Below, one piece after another: positions 55,832 to 64,000 of a DNA stretch of 64,000 nucleotides (position 1 is its first letter; every line of letters starts with the position of its first letter). The stretch is from Cucumibacter marinus DSM 18995 (GTDB lineage: Bacteria > Pseudomonadota > Alphaproteobacteria > Rhizobiales > Devosiaceae). Made by a program: the position numbers and the translations under genes. The notes beneath the pieces were generated by a model. The model saw only the letters and a program-made list of their open reading frames with translations, was not told the DNA's origin and made no database searches. The stretch is taken from the NCBI RefSeq assembly GCF_000429865.1, contig NZ_KE386977.1, positions 181,393 through 245,392 on the forward strand, written 5' to 3'.

Positions 55832-55861
55832 TTGACCTGATCAAGCCGTCTCGGCTAACTT
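55832..55861 (+). promoter_or_regulatory. Candidate aglA promoter
   Basis: TTGACC at 55832-55837 (5 of 6 with the -35 consensus) is followed after 18 bases by TAACTT at 55856-55861, a weak -10. Operator 3 begins seven bases downstream and would cover the transcription start, which fits repression. Confidence 0.4.
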
Positions 55862-55868
55862 TAGCCAG

Positions 55869-55882
55869 CCAAAACGTTTTGG
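55869..55882. promoter_or_regulatory. Candidate AglR operator 3
   Basis: CCAAAACGTTTTGG is a perfect 14-bp palindrome and the best of the three copies. It is in the gap between the divergent aglR and aglA genes. Confidence 0.75.
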
Positions 55883-56086
55883 TAAACAGTTTCGGGCCGC
55901 TTCGGCCCTCGCGGGCCGGACACCGGAACTGTCGAGGCGCCGGTGACGCGGTTACGGCAGGGTGATGCGCGTCACCGCGCTTTTCTCTGTGACGGGCTGG
56001 AACCCGACCGCATGATGGATTGCGAGGCGGGCCGTCGAACACAACGCGAATTACTGGCGCCGGGAAAACCGCGCCGGGGAGGGGAT

Positions 56087-57763
56087 ATGAGCTCGAGCAC
56101 CATGACCACAGCGCCGCAGGGCGTATCGGATCGCGCCACCGATCCGGACTGGTGGCGCGGGGCGGTAATCTACCAGATCTATCCCCGCTCGTTTCAGGAT
56201 TCCAATGGCGACGGGATCGGTGATCTCGTCGGCATCACACAGCGGCTCGATTATGTCGCCGATCTCGGGGTCGATGCCATCTGGCTGTCGCCATTCTTTA
56301 CCTCGCCGATGAAGGATTTCGGCTACGACGTGTCCGACTATCGCGGCGTCGACCCGATCTTCGGCACGCTCGATGATTTCGACCGGCTGACCGAGCGTGC
56401 CCATTCCCTCGGTCTCAAGGTGGTCATCGACCAGGTCATTTCCCACACCTCGGATCAGCATGCCTGGTTTGCCGAAAGCCGGCACTCGCGCACCAATGAG
56501 CGCTCTGACTGGTATTGCTGGTCGGATCCGCGGCCAGATGGCTCACCACCCAACAATTGGTTGTCGATCTTTGGCGGTTCGGCCTGGACCTGGGATCCCC
56601 GGCGTTGCCAGTACTACCTTCACAACTTCCTGGCCAGCCAGCCGGACCTCAACTTCCACAATGCGGATGTGCGCAAGGCGCTGCTGTCCGAATGCCGCTT
56701 CTGGCTCGAGCGCGGCGTAGATGGCTTCCGCCTCGACACGGTGAATTTCTATTATCATTCACAAGGGCTGGAATCGAACCCGCCCGTCGACCCCGAGGAA
56801 TACAACGCCTCGATCGCGCCGGCGGTGAATCCCTACAATCTGCAGGATCATCTCTACGACAAGAGCCAGCCCGAGAATCTGCCTTTCCTGATGCAGCTCA
56901 GGGCCCTGCTCGACGAATATCCGGGCACCACCACGGTCGGCGAGGTGGGCGATGCACAGCGCCAGCTCGAGATCATGTCGGCCTATACCTCGGGCCACAA
57001 CAAGCTGCACATGGCGTATACCTTCGACTTTCTCGGTGGTGAATATGACGCCGGCTATTTTCATGACCGCATCGCCGATCTCGAAGAGATGGTGGGCGAT
57101 GGCTGGCCGTGCTGGGCGTTTTCCAACCACGACGTCATGCGCCATATTTCGCGCTGGCAGGTTGCCCATGGTTACGAGCTGCGCTTCGCCAAACAGGCCG
57201 CCATGCTGATGCTGTGCCTGCGCGGCTCGGTCTGCGTTTATCAGGGTGAGGAACTCGGTCTCACCGAGGCCGAATTGTCATTCGACGATCTCGTCGATCC
57301 CTATGGCATTGAGTTCTGGCCCAATTACAAGGGCCGCGATGGCTGCCGAACCCCGATGGTCTGGCAGGCCGCATCTCATCTCGGGGCGTTCTCCGCCGCA
57401 CCCAAGGCGTGGCTGCCGGTGCCGGCAGACCACCTGGTGCATGCGGTCGACCGCCTCGAGGAAGACCCGGAATCCATTCTCAATTTCTATCGCGCCTTCA
57501 TCGCCGAGCGCCGCCAGCGCCCGGAACTGGTGAAAGGCGATATCGAACTGCTCGATTCAGGCACCGGTGTGCTGGCCTTTATCCGCCGTCACGGTAATGC
57601 GGAAACACTATGCGTGTTCAACATGACGTCAGATGAACGGGACTTTGAGTTGCCGTCCGGCCTCGATATCGAGCAGAATGACTGGCACGGTGATCTTGTC
57701 CCGCGGCAAGGCGGCCATCTCAATCTGGACGCTTATATCGGGCTAATGGTACGCATTGTGTAG
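56087..57763 (+). CDS. aglA: Alpha-glucosidase (GH13)
   Basis: A 558-residue family 13 hydrolase for intracellular alpha-glucosides. Family motifs are WWRGAVIYQIYPRSFQDSNGDG near residue 25, DQVISHTSDQHAWF, DGFRLDTVNF with the nucleophile Asp217, VGEVGDAQ with the acid/base Glu286, and FSNHDVMRH with Asp349 as transition-state stabiliser. It has no signal peptide, so imported sugars are its substrates. The ATG at 56087 follows GGGGAGGGG; the frame is open upstream but without a better start. The ATPase gene follows 98 bases later. Confidence 0.92.
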   Translation: MSSSTMTTAPQGVSDRATDPDWWRGAVIYQIYPRSFQDSNGDGIGDLVGITQRLDYVADLGVDAIWLSPFFTSPMKDFGYDVSDYRGVDPIFGTLDDFDRLTERAHSLGLKVVIDQVISHTSDQHAWFAESRHSRTNERSDWYCWSDPRPDGSPPNNWLSIFGGSAWTWDPRRCQYYLHNFLASQPDLNFHNADVRKALLSECRFWLERGVDGFRLDTVNFYYHSQGLESNPPVDPEEYNASIAPAVNPYNLQDHLYDKSQPENLPFLMQLRALLDEYPGTTTVGEVGDAQRQLEIMSAYTSGHNKLHMAYTFDFLGGEYDAGYFHDRIADLEEMVGDGWPCWAFSNHDVMRHISRWQVAHGYELRFAKQAAMLMLCLRGSVCVYQGEELGLTEAELSFDDLVDPYGIEFWPNYKGRDGCRTPMVWQAASHLGAFSAAPKAWLPVPADHLVHAVDRLEEDPESILNFYRAFIAERRQRPELVKGDIELLDSGTGVLAFIRRHGNAETLCVFNMTSDERDFELPSGLDIEQNDWHGDLVPRQGGHLNLDAYIGLMVRIV

Positions 57764-57861
57764 AAAATATGTAGTAACACTGCAAATCTGATTGTGGCAT
57801 AGGCCTGCATCGCAGGCGCCAGAATGGCAGACGCAGCGTGGCAACGGTTAGGGGAGGAACC

Positions 57862-58865
<1,004 letters not shown>

Positions 58866-58869
<4 letters not shown>

Positions 58870-58907
58870 GGATGGCCAACTGAGGATGGCCAACTGAGGA
58901 TGGCCAA
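58866..58907. repeat. 14-bp tandem repeat over the aglK stop codon
   Basis: CTGAGGATGGCCAA occurs three times in direct succession (58866, 58880, 58894), and a degenerate fourth copy (ATGGCTAA) precedes it. The aglK stop TGA at 58867-58869 is part of the first unit. Confidence 0.85.
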
Positions 58908-58942
58908 TGAGGAACGGTCACCAAGGTTCAGCACTGAATACG

Positions 58943-58967
58943 AGGCCGGGCATTGCCCGGCCTTTTT
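58943..58967 (+). terminator. Rho-independent terminator of the agl operon
   Basis: A perfect 9-bp stem (AGGCCGGGC/GCCCGGCCT) with an ATT loop is followed by a run of five T residues. It lies 74 bases past the aglK stop and right next to the convergent iron-permease gene end at 58969. Confidence 0.92.
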
Positions 58968-58968
58968 G

Positions 58969-60564
58969 CTATCGGCTGCTCGCCTGCAGCCGGCCCGCTA
59001 GCAAGACGGGCACCAGTCCGACCATGACGATCAGCACCGCGGGCACGGCCGCGGCTTCGAACAGTTCGGCGCTGGCCTGCGAATAGACATAGGTCGCCAG
59101 CGTCTCGACCCCGAGCGGGCGTAACAACAGCGTGGCCGGCAATTCCTTGATGCACTCGACAAAGACCAGCACCCCTGCGGCCGCCAGCGCCGGGCGCAGG
59201 GTCGGCAATTCGACCCGGAAGAAGATCTGGGCCCGGCTGGCGCCCAGCACCTTGCCGGCATCGATGATGCTGTCGCCGCGCTTCTTGAGCGCGCTGTCGA
59301 GGCCGTTATGGCTCACCGCCAGGAACCGGACCGCATAGGCATAGATCAGCGCGAACACCGAGCCCGAAAGCACCAGGCCCACCGAGCCGCCCCATAAGGC
59401 GCGGCTCGCATCGTTGAGCCAGCCATCCATGACGCCGAGCGGTAGCGCCAGCCCGAGCGCCAGCACCGTGCCGGGCACGGCATAGCCGAGAACCGCGAGC
59501 CGGATCAGTGGTGCCCCGCCAGACCGCGCGCGCCGGGCGGTGAAATAGCCCAGCATCACGCAGACCAGCGCGCCGGCCAGGGCCAGCCAGACGGTCTGAA
59601 TGAGTGCGGCCCACACCCCTTCTGGCACCGAACCGCGCACAAACCGGCCGAAGGCGGTCGACATCAGTTCCCCGAACGGCACCGCGAAGCCAAGCCCGAT
59701 AACCAGCACCGAGAACAGGACCGCCAGCGCCGCCCGGCCACCCGACAGCGGGGTGCGCGGCGGAGGCGTGCGGCTGTCCCGCGGCATCAGATAGCCCCGG
59801 CGCCGGCGCGCATGCTGTTCGAGCCAGATCAGCACCCCGATCACCAGCACCAGGGTCAGGGCCATCTGCGCGGCGCCCGGCAGATCGGCCCGGTTGATCC
59901 AGGTGGCGTAGATCACGGCGGTCAGGCTCTTCACCCCGAAGAATTCGACGGCGCCGAGATCGTTGACCACTTCCATCATTGCGAGCGTCGCCCCCACGAT
60001 CACCGCCGGCCGCGCCAGCGGCAGGATGACAGCGAAGAACGTTCGGCTTCCCGAAGCCCCCAGCGCCCGCGAGGCGGCGGTCACCGTCCCCGATTGCATC
60101 AGGAAGAATGCCCGGCAGCTGAGATAGACATAAGGGTAGAGCACAAGGCTCATCACAAAAGCCGCGCCCGGCACGTTGCGGATATCGGGGAACCAGTAAT
60201 CCCTGAGCGTTTGTGCGCCGGTTGCGGCGCGCACCATTTCCTGCACCGGTCCGGTGAAGCTCATGAACTCGACCCAGGCATAGGCCGACAGATAGGTCGG
60301 AATAGCGAGCGGCAGGATGAACGCCCATTCGAAGACCCGCCGCAGCGGAAATTCGAAATTGGAGACGAGCCAGGCCGCGACAAGGCCCATCAGCGATGTG
60401 GCGATGCCCACCAGCAAAAGCAGCGAACCCGTCTCCCGGAGGGCCGCCGGCAGGATCGTGGCGCCGAACCCGCCACTCGGACTGCCCGTCAGGGCGACCG
60501 CCAGCAGCGCCAGGATCGGCAGCCCCGCAAGCAGCGCCAGAACGAGATTGGCCGCCGGCGGCAT
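58969..60564 (-). CDS. Ferric iron ABC importer, fused double permease (FbpB-like)
   Basis: A 531-residue membrane protein with about twelve hydrophobic helices in two homologous halves. Each half carries an EAA loop: ASRALGASGSRTFFAVILPLARP near 160 and DAGKVLGASRAQIFFRVELPTLRP near 435. This fused form is typical of FbpB/SfuB-type iron(III) and thiamine permeases. The start at 60564 is the first possible one in this frame: upstream codons are closed by a TGA without another start. It follows the binding-protein gene after 83 bases. No ATPase gene accompanies it here. Confidence 0.85.
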   Translation of the reverse strand: MPPAANLVLALLAGLPILALLAVALTGSPSGGFGATILPAALRETGSLLLLVGIATSLMGLVAAWLVSNFEFPLRRVFEWAFILPLAIPTYLSAYAWVEFMSFTGPVQEMVRAATGAQTLRDYWFPDIRNVPGAAFVMSLVLYPYVYLSCRAFFLMQSGTVTAASRALGASGSRTFFAVILPLARPAVIVGATLAMMEVVNDLGAVEFFGVKSLTAVIYATWINRADLPGAAQMALTLVLVIGVLIWLEQHARRRRGYLMPRDSRTPPPRTPLSGGRAALAVLFSVLVIGLGFAVPFGELMSTAFGRFVRGSVPEGVWAALIQTVWLALAGALVCVMLGYFTARRARSGGAPLIRLAVLGYAVPGTVLALGLALPLGVMDGWLNDASRALWGGSVGLVLSGSVFALIYAYAVRFLAVSHNGLDSALKKRGDSIIDAGKVLGASRAQIFFRVELPTLRPALAAAGVLVFVECIKELPATLLLRPLGVETLATYVYSQASAELFEAAAVPAVLIVMVGLVPVLLAGRLQASSR

Positions 60565-60632
60565 ACGCCACCGGCGGCTTGTCGGTTCACTGATCTCGCT
60601 GGATCTCGCGCCGGCGATGGCCGTTCTCCGTC

Positions 60633-60650
60633 AAAAGGGGATTACCCCTA
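60633..60650 (-). promoter_or_regulatory. Small terminator-like hairpin at the end of the iron-binding-protein gene
   Basis: Read on the minus strand, AGGGG-TAAT-CCCCT is a 4-5 bp stem followed by TTTT, and it overlaps the TAG stop codon of the binding protein. It is short, so partial termination before the permease gene is likelier than a full stop. Confidence 0.5.
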
Positions 60651-61685
60651 GTTTTGCGGTCCTTCGTCGAACCGTGTTTCGTCCACCAGCCGGCTGGCGG
60701 CGTCGCGCAACGCGGCAATCTCGGTCAGTGGCGTGTCGTCTGCCTTGAGCTCACCCCAGCTTGCCACCGTCTCGGATAGCGGAACACCCGGCACAACGGG
60801 GAATTCGTGGTTGGTGCTGGCATAAATCTCCTGCGCTTCCTCGGAAAGCAGGAATTCGATGAGTTTCTCCGCGTTGTCCTTGTTCGGTGCGTGCTTGGCA
60901 AGGATAGCGCCGGATACGTTCACATGCGTGCCGGTGCCATCGGCATCTGGATAGATGATCCGCACCGAGGCGGCCCAGTCCTTCTGCTCGGGCTCTTCCT
61001 CATTATTGAGCATCAGCCCCATATAATAGGTATTGCCGATGGCGAGGTCGCATTCACCCGAATAGATCGACTTCACCTGCGCCCGGTCATTGCCGGTCGG
61101 GGCGCCGGTCAGATTGTCCCGCACACCTTCGAGCCAGGTCCGCGCGCCGTCTTCGCCCATATGCGCGATCCGCGAGGCGATCAGACCGATATTGTAGACA
61201 TGCTGGCCCGATCGGGTGCACACGCGGCCCTTCCATTCGGGATCGGCAATGTCGGCATAGCTCAGCGCCTGGGCATCGACCCGGTCCTTGGAGACATAGA
61301 AGACCCGGGCGCGCAGCGACAGCGCGGTCCAGTGCCCTTCGGCATCGCGATAGGCATCCGGCACATTCTCCAGCGCGGCTTCGGGGATCGGCTGGGTCAC
61401 ACCTTCGGATTTGGCAAGCGCCAGGTTGCCGATATCGACGGTCAGGATCAGGTCGGCGGGCGAATTCTCGCCTTCCGCCGCGGCCCGTTCGATCAGGCCG
61501 TTATTGGCGAACAGCACCACCGGCTTGATGCCGGTTTCTTCTTCGAACCGGTCGAGAAGCGGGGCGATCAGGTCGGGCGAGCGATAGCTGTAGATGTTGA
61601 CGCTGCCATTCTGGGCGGCGGCAAATCCGGTGAGTGAAAGGCCGAAAAGCGCGGCGAGTGCCGCGCGGCGAAGCGCTGTGGGCAT
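60648..61685 (-). CDS. Ferric-iron-binding periplasmic protein (FbpA/AfuA-like)
   Basis: A 345-residue solute-binding protein. The signal peptide (LRRAALAALFGLSLTGFAAA, then AQ) leads to VNIYSYRSPDLIAPLLDRFEEETGIKPVV, the usual opening of iron(III)-binding proteins. NTYYMGLMLNNEE near 215 carries the adjacent tyrosines that coordinate iron in FbpA, and CTRSGQHVYNIGLIASRIA lies in the middle. It captures ferric iron in the periplasm for the permease encoded downstream. The gap upstream (61686-61917) has no recognised Fur, Irr or RirA box. Confidence 0.87.
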   Translation of the reverse strand: MPTALRRAALAALFGLSLTGFAAAQNGSVNIYSYRSPDLIAPLLDRFEEETGIKPVVLFANNGLIERAAAEGENSPADLILTVDIGNLALAKSEGVTQPIPEAALENVPDAYRDAEGHWTALSLRARVFYVSKDRVDAQALSYADIADPEWKGRVCTRSGQHVYNIGLIASRIAHMGEDGARTWLEGVRDNLTGAPTGNDRAQVKSIYSGECDLAIGNTYYMGLMLNNEEEPEQKDWAASVRIIYPDADGTGTHVNVSGAILAKHAPNKDNAEKLIEFLLSEEAQEIYASTNHEFPVVPGVPLSETVASWGELKADDTPLTEIAALRDAASRLVDETRFDEGPQN

Positions 61686-61765
61686 GAAGGTCTCCTTTCA
61701 GCGGGGTCAAATTCCCGGATAGGGCTGACCTGTTCTCACCATTTGCAGCCGCCAAGTCAAATAGC

Positions 61766-61791
61766 GTTACAAAAACAGCGCGTTAGTTACA
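61766..61791. promoter_or_regulatory. Direct repeat GTTACA upstream of the iron-binding-protein gene
   Basis: GTTACA at 61766-61771 and again at 61786-61791 are 20 bases apart, two helical turns, about 80-105 bases upstream of the iron-binding-protein start. It may be a regulator site; the regulator is unknown. Confidence 0.25.
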
Positions 61792-61917
61792 TTTCGCAGT
61801 TTACACCCGTTCCAAACTCCCGAAAAAACCCTTTGTTTTCCGGGCCAGTAGATGGATCTCGGTGTCTGGGTTGATGCGACAGTCTGCCACACAGGGCCAG
61901 GCCGGCCTGCGCCAGCG

Positions 61918-64000
61918 TCAGCCCTGCGACAGGCGGCGGATGACCTTGTTTGCGGGCACGATCAGCGACATCAGCGTCCCGGCGTCGTCCTGCCGGTCGA
62001 TGCTCAGCGTCAGGGCGTTGGCCCGCGCCATCGAGCGTGTTACCGCCAGCCCCATATGCGAACGGGGCACGCCGCCATCGAGCCCTTCGCCGTCGCTGTC
62101 CTTGTAGACCACGAAGCCTTCTTCGGCACTGCGCGAGCCACTGGGCCGGCCATGGTCGCGGATATGGATCAGCACCCCGCCGGTCGCCTCGCTCTGCGCG
62201 CTGAGAACCACATTGCCGCCGTCGGTGGAGATCGCCACGGCGCTCGCCAGCATGTTCATCACGGTCTGGTCCAGAAGCGTCTTGTCGGCGCGGATGACGG
62301 GCAGGGTCTGCGATACGGCACTGCGCAACACGATTCGGCGCGCATTGGCACGCGGGCGGATACGGCGGGCACAGCTTTCAAGCAGGGCGTTGAGCTCGAT
62401 CTCGGTTTCCTCGAGCGTGAACGTGCCGCCCTCGAAGCGGGAAAGATCCGCGATCTCGTCGATCATGGCCTGGATTTCGCGCCCGGCCCGGTGAATGTCG
62501 CGACCATATTCGTTCAGCCGGTCAATGGTAAAATTGCCGAGCTCCTGCGAGGCGATGAGCTCGGAAAACCCGAGGATCGTATTGAGCGGCCCACGCAGTT
62601 CATGGCTGAGATGGGCGAGCAGCGGCGCCATATCGTCATGAGTGGGCACGACCGCCGAACCGGCCGCGGCGGCTTCCCGCGCGGGGCTGATCCGCACCAG
62701 CCCCAGATAGCCGTGATGGCGCAAGTTCTTGCGCCGATCACCACGGTCGACAAATAGGGAAACGTCCGCCGGTCCCGCACCCGCTTCCGCGGTGATCGTG
62801 AGCGTGTCCTCTCCGGCAAAATGCCCGGCCAGGAAACCCGCCAGCTTCTGCCGGCCCTTCTCGTCGAGATAGTCGAACAGCGGGCGGCCCAGCAGCACCG
62901 AACGCGCCGGACCGATGATCTGTGCCCCGAGGTCGGAGATGCCGGCGATCCGGCCTTCGCTCGTCAACTGGATGAAACCGCAATTCGACTGCGCCGCGAT
63001 CAGTTCGACCGTCGCGCGCGTGGTCATGCCACCTTCGTCTTCTTCCTCGACCGGCGCGGCGTCGGCGGCGCGGGCGGAAAGCAGATAGGCGGGCCGCCCC
63101 TGCCAGGCGATCGTCTGCAGCCTTGCGACCACCGCCACCTTGTGCCCGTTGCGATGGGTGAGGTGGGTCACCGGTCCCACCGCATCGTCGTCATCGCTGA
63201 CCTCGGGGAAGAGCGTGTCAAATCCGGCTTCCCTCAGCGCGGTGGAGGATCCGTAGCCGGTCAGTTCCGCCATGGCGCGGTTGGCGAACAACAGGGCCTG
63301 ATCGCGGAAAACCAGCAGCCCCAGCGGCAACCGGTTGAGCACAAGTGTTTCGTCGCTCAGCGGCACCAGGTCGGCCCCGCCAGTCTCAGGCTCGCTTGCC
63401 GAATTGCGCTCGGTTACCGGCGGCTCGGTCTCGCCGCCTCCGATCCGGTCGTTCAACAGGCGGGACAGTTCGGTGAAATTGTACCGGCTCTTTTCATCGA
63501 TCGGCCCGGTGTCGCCTGCGGGCTCTTCGCCAGCAGCGTTGTCCGCCGGTGTCTCTTCGCGTGGCGCCGCGTCTTCAGGAGCATCATCGGCCTCCGCCGC
63601 GCCGGCATCCGCTTCGGTCTGCGCGTCTTCCGAAGCTTCAGGCGAGTATTTTTCGATTTCCGCGTCGTAGCTGCCGCCATTTTCAACGGGCTCACGGGGC
63701 TCTGCTTCGCGGCGATCGGGCTCTGAATAAACATGCCAGCCATCAAAACCGCCCAGCCGCTCGAACAGCGGCACCATGCGCACCGGGCGTCCATCCGCCA
63801 GCGTCACCGAAAGCGGTTGCAGGCTCACACCCGCCATGGCTGCCTCGGCGAGGTCTTGGTCGAGCGGATCGATCATTTCGAGCACGGCATCGATGGTGTC
63901 ACTTGCCGAAAAGCGATAGGGGCCGCCGCTCGTGCCATGCGGCCGGCCATGCCGGTCGAGCGAAAACAGGGCGCGGCCGCCCGAATCCGGCGCGCTGGGC
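61918..64000 (-). CDS. PAS-domain sensor histidine kinase with degenerate catalytic domain, partial
   Basis: The frame is open past the right edge, so the N-terminus is missing; a GTG at 63885 is probably internal, because the codons before it (SGGPYRFSASDTIDAVLEM) continue an open protein. In order the visible part has a Glu/Asp/Ala-rich disordered segment (63300-63720), a PAS domain (LVLNRLPLGLLVFRDQALLFANR), a second PAS-like region (NCGFIQLTSEGRIAGISDLG) and a HisKA domain with the phosphorylatable His in SHELRGPLNTILGFSELI (codon 62602-62604). The ATP-binding domain is worn: the N-box reads MNMLASAVAIS and the G1-box DHGRPSG. It is probably a weak kinase, phosphatase or scaffold in cell-cycle-type signalling. 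Confidence 0.82.
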   Translation of the reverse strand, partial: PSAPDSGGRALFSLDRHGRPHGTSGGPYRFSASDTIDAVLEMIDPLDQDLAEAAMAGVSLQPLSVTLADGRPVRMVPLFERLGGFDGWHVYSEPDRREAEPREPVENGGSYDAEIEKYSPEASEDAQTEADAGAAEADDAPEDAAPREETPADNAAGEEPAGDTGPIDEKSRYNFTELSRLLNDRIGGGETEPPVTERNSASEPETGGADLVPLSDETLVLNRLPLGLLVFRDQALLFANRAMAELTGYGSSTALREAGFDTLFPEVSDDDDAVGPVTHLTHRNGHKVAVVARLQTIAWQGRPAYLLSARAADAAPVEEEDEGGMTTRATVELIAAQSNCGFIQLTSEGRIAGISDLGAQIIGPARSVLLGRPLFDYLDEKGRQKLAGFLAGHFAGEDTLTITAEAGAGPADVSLFVDRGDRRKNLRHHGYLGLVRISPAREAAAAGSAVVPTHDDMAPLLAHLSHELRGPLNTILGFSELIASQELGNFTIDRLNEYGRDIHRAGREIQAMIDEIADLSRFEGGTFTLEETEIELNALLESCARRIRPRANARRIVLRSAVSQTLPVIRADKTLLDQTVMNMLASAVAISTDGGNVVLSAQSEATGGVLIHIRDHGRPSGSRSAEEGFVVYKDSDGEGLDGGVPRSHMGLAVTRSMARANALTLSIDRQDDAGTLMSLIVPANKVIRRLSQG

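Noticed and set aside
59306-60571. Alternative 421-codon minus-strand frame inside the iron permease gene
   Set aside because: It is Arg/Ala/Gly-rich without hydrophobic helices; the overlapping frame 58969-60564 encodes a clear fused permease.
61686-61917. Fur, Irr or RirA box before the iron genes
   Set aside because: No good match to the TGA-N9-TCA iron-rhizobium box or to a Fur-like 19-bp palindrome was found by eye.

Overview
The window is a 64 kb, GC-rich stretch of chromosome-like DNA from an alphaproteobacterium, most likely of the order Hyphomicrobiales (Rhizobiales). The Devosia/Pelagibacterium lineage is my best guess. The reasons are the set of gene families (a rhizobial-type hydroxyproline operon, an agl alpha-glucoside system, PuuD urate hydroxylase, PobA/PobR), tightly overlapping ATGA/TGATG operons, and intergenic palindromes of the CGGRCTTGAYCCG type. 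No rRNA, tRNA, phage, transposase or CRISPR array was seen. The gene content is almost entirely uptake and breakdown of small organic compounds.

Layout. 1-5968: the end of an MDR-type oxidoreductase, a family III CoA-transferase, urocanate hydratase and a large FAD/Fe-S 2-hydroxyacid dehydrogenase, with a convergent LuxR-type regulator. 7891-8430: a histidine-rich curlin-repeat secreted protein. 9104-10429: an orphan beta-barrel outer-membrane protein. 10924-20669 (minus strand): a ten-gene hydroxyproline operon (polar amino-acid ABC importer, deaminase, dehydrogenases, 4-hydroxyproline epimerase, an enolase-superfamily enzyme and an unusual second proline-racemase homologue) with a divergent GntR regulator. 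21710-23870: the pobR/pobA pair for 4-hydroxybenzoate. 23884-26563: an exported caspase-fold protein with a C-terminal propeller-like domain, and a small GyrI-like protein. 27094-39486: a purine module (uraH, xdhABC, a BMP-type nucleobase/nucleoside ABC importer, puuD, guaD). 39591-45268: glpD, an AEC carrier, a D-2-hydroxyacid dehydrogenase, an AbrB-family membrane protein and an M20 amidohydrolase. 45346-49562: an FG-GAP exported protein, a transaldolase-like aldolase, an Mrp/ApbC ATPase and a GH1 beta-glucosidase. 49837-58869: an alpha-glucoside system (aglEFG, aglR, aglAK) with three matching palindromic operators. 58969-61685: ferric-iron importer genes without an ATPase. 61918-end: a truncated PAS histidine kinase with a degenerate ATP-binding domain.

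How the genes fit together. The hydroxyproline operon covers import and every step from trans-4-hydroxy-L-proline to 2-oxoglutarate. The purine module covers guanine to xanthine to urate to 5-hydroxyisourate to OHCU, but no OHCU decarboxylase is present. The agl block covers import and hydrolysis of alpha-glucosides under a LacI repressor. In all four importer operons whose binding-protein gene is followed by further operon genes, that gene is followed by a GC-rich hairpin, which suggests a common way of keeping binding-protein mRNA high.

Nothing here is clearly a wholly new system. The best leads are the His-rich curlin protein without secretion genes, the caspase/propeller protein, the proline-racemase homologue with both catalytic cysteines replaced, and the urocanase in a CoA-transferase/hydroxyacid dehydrogenase setting.
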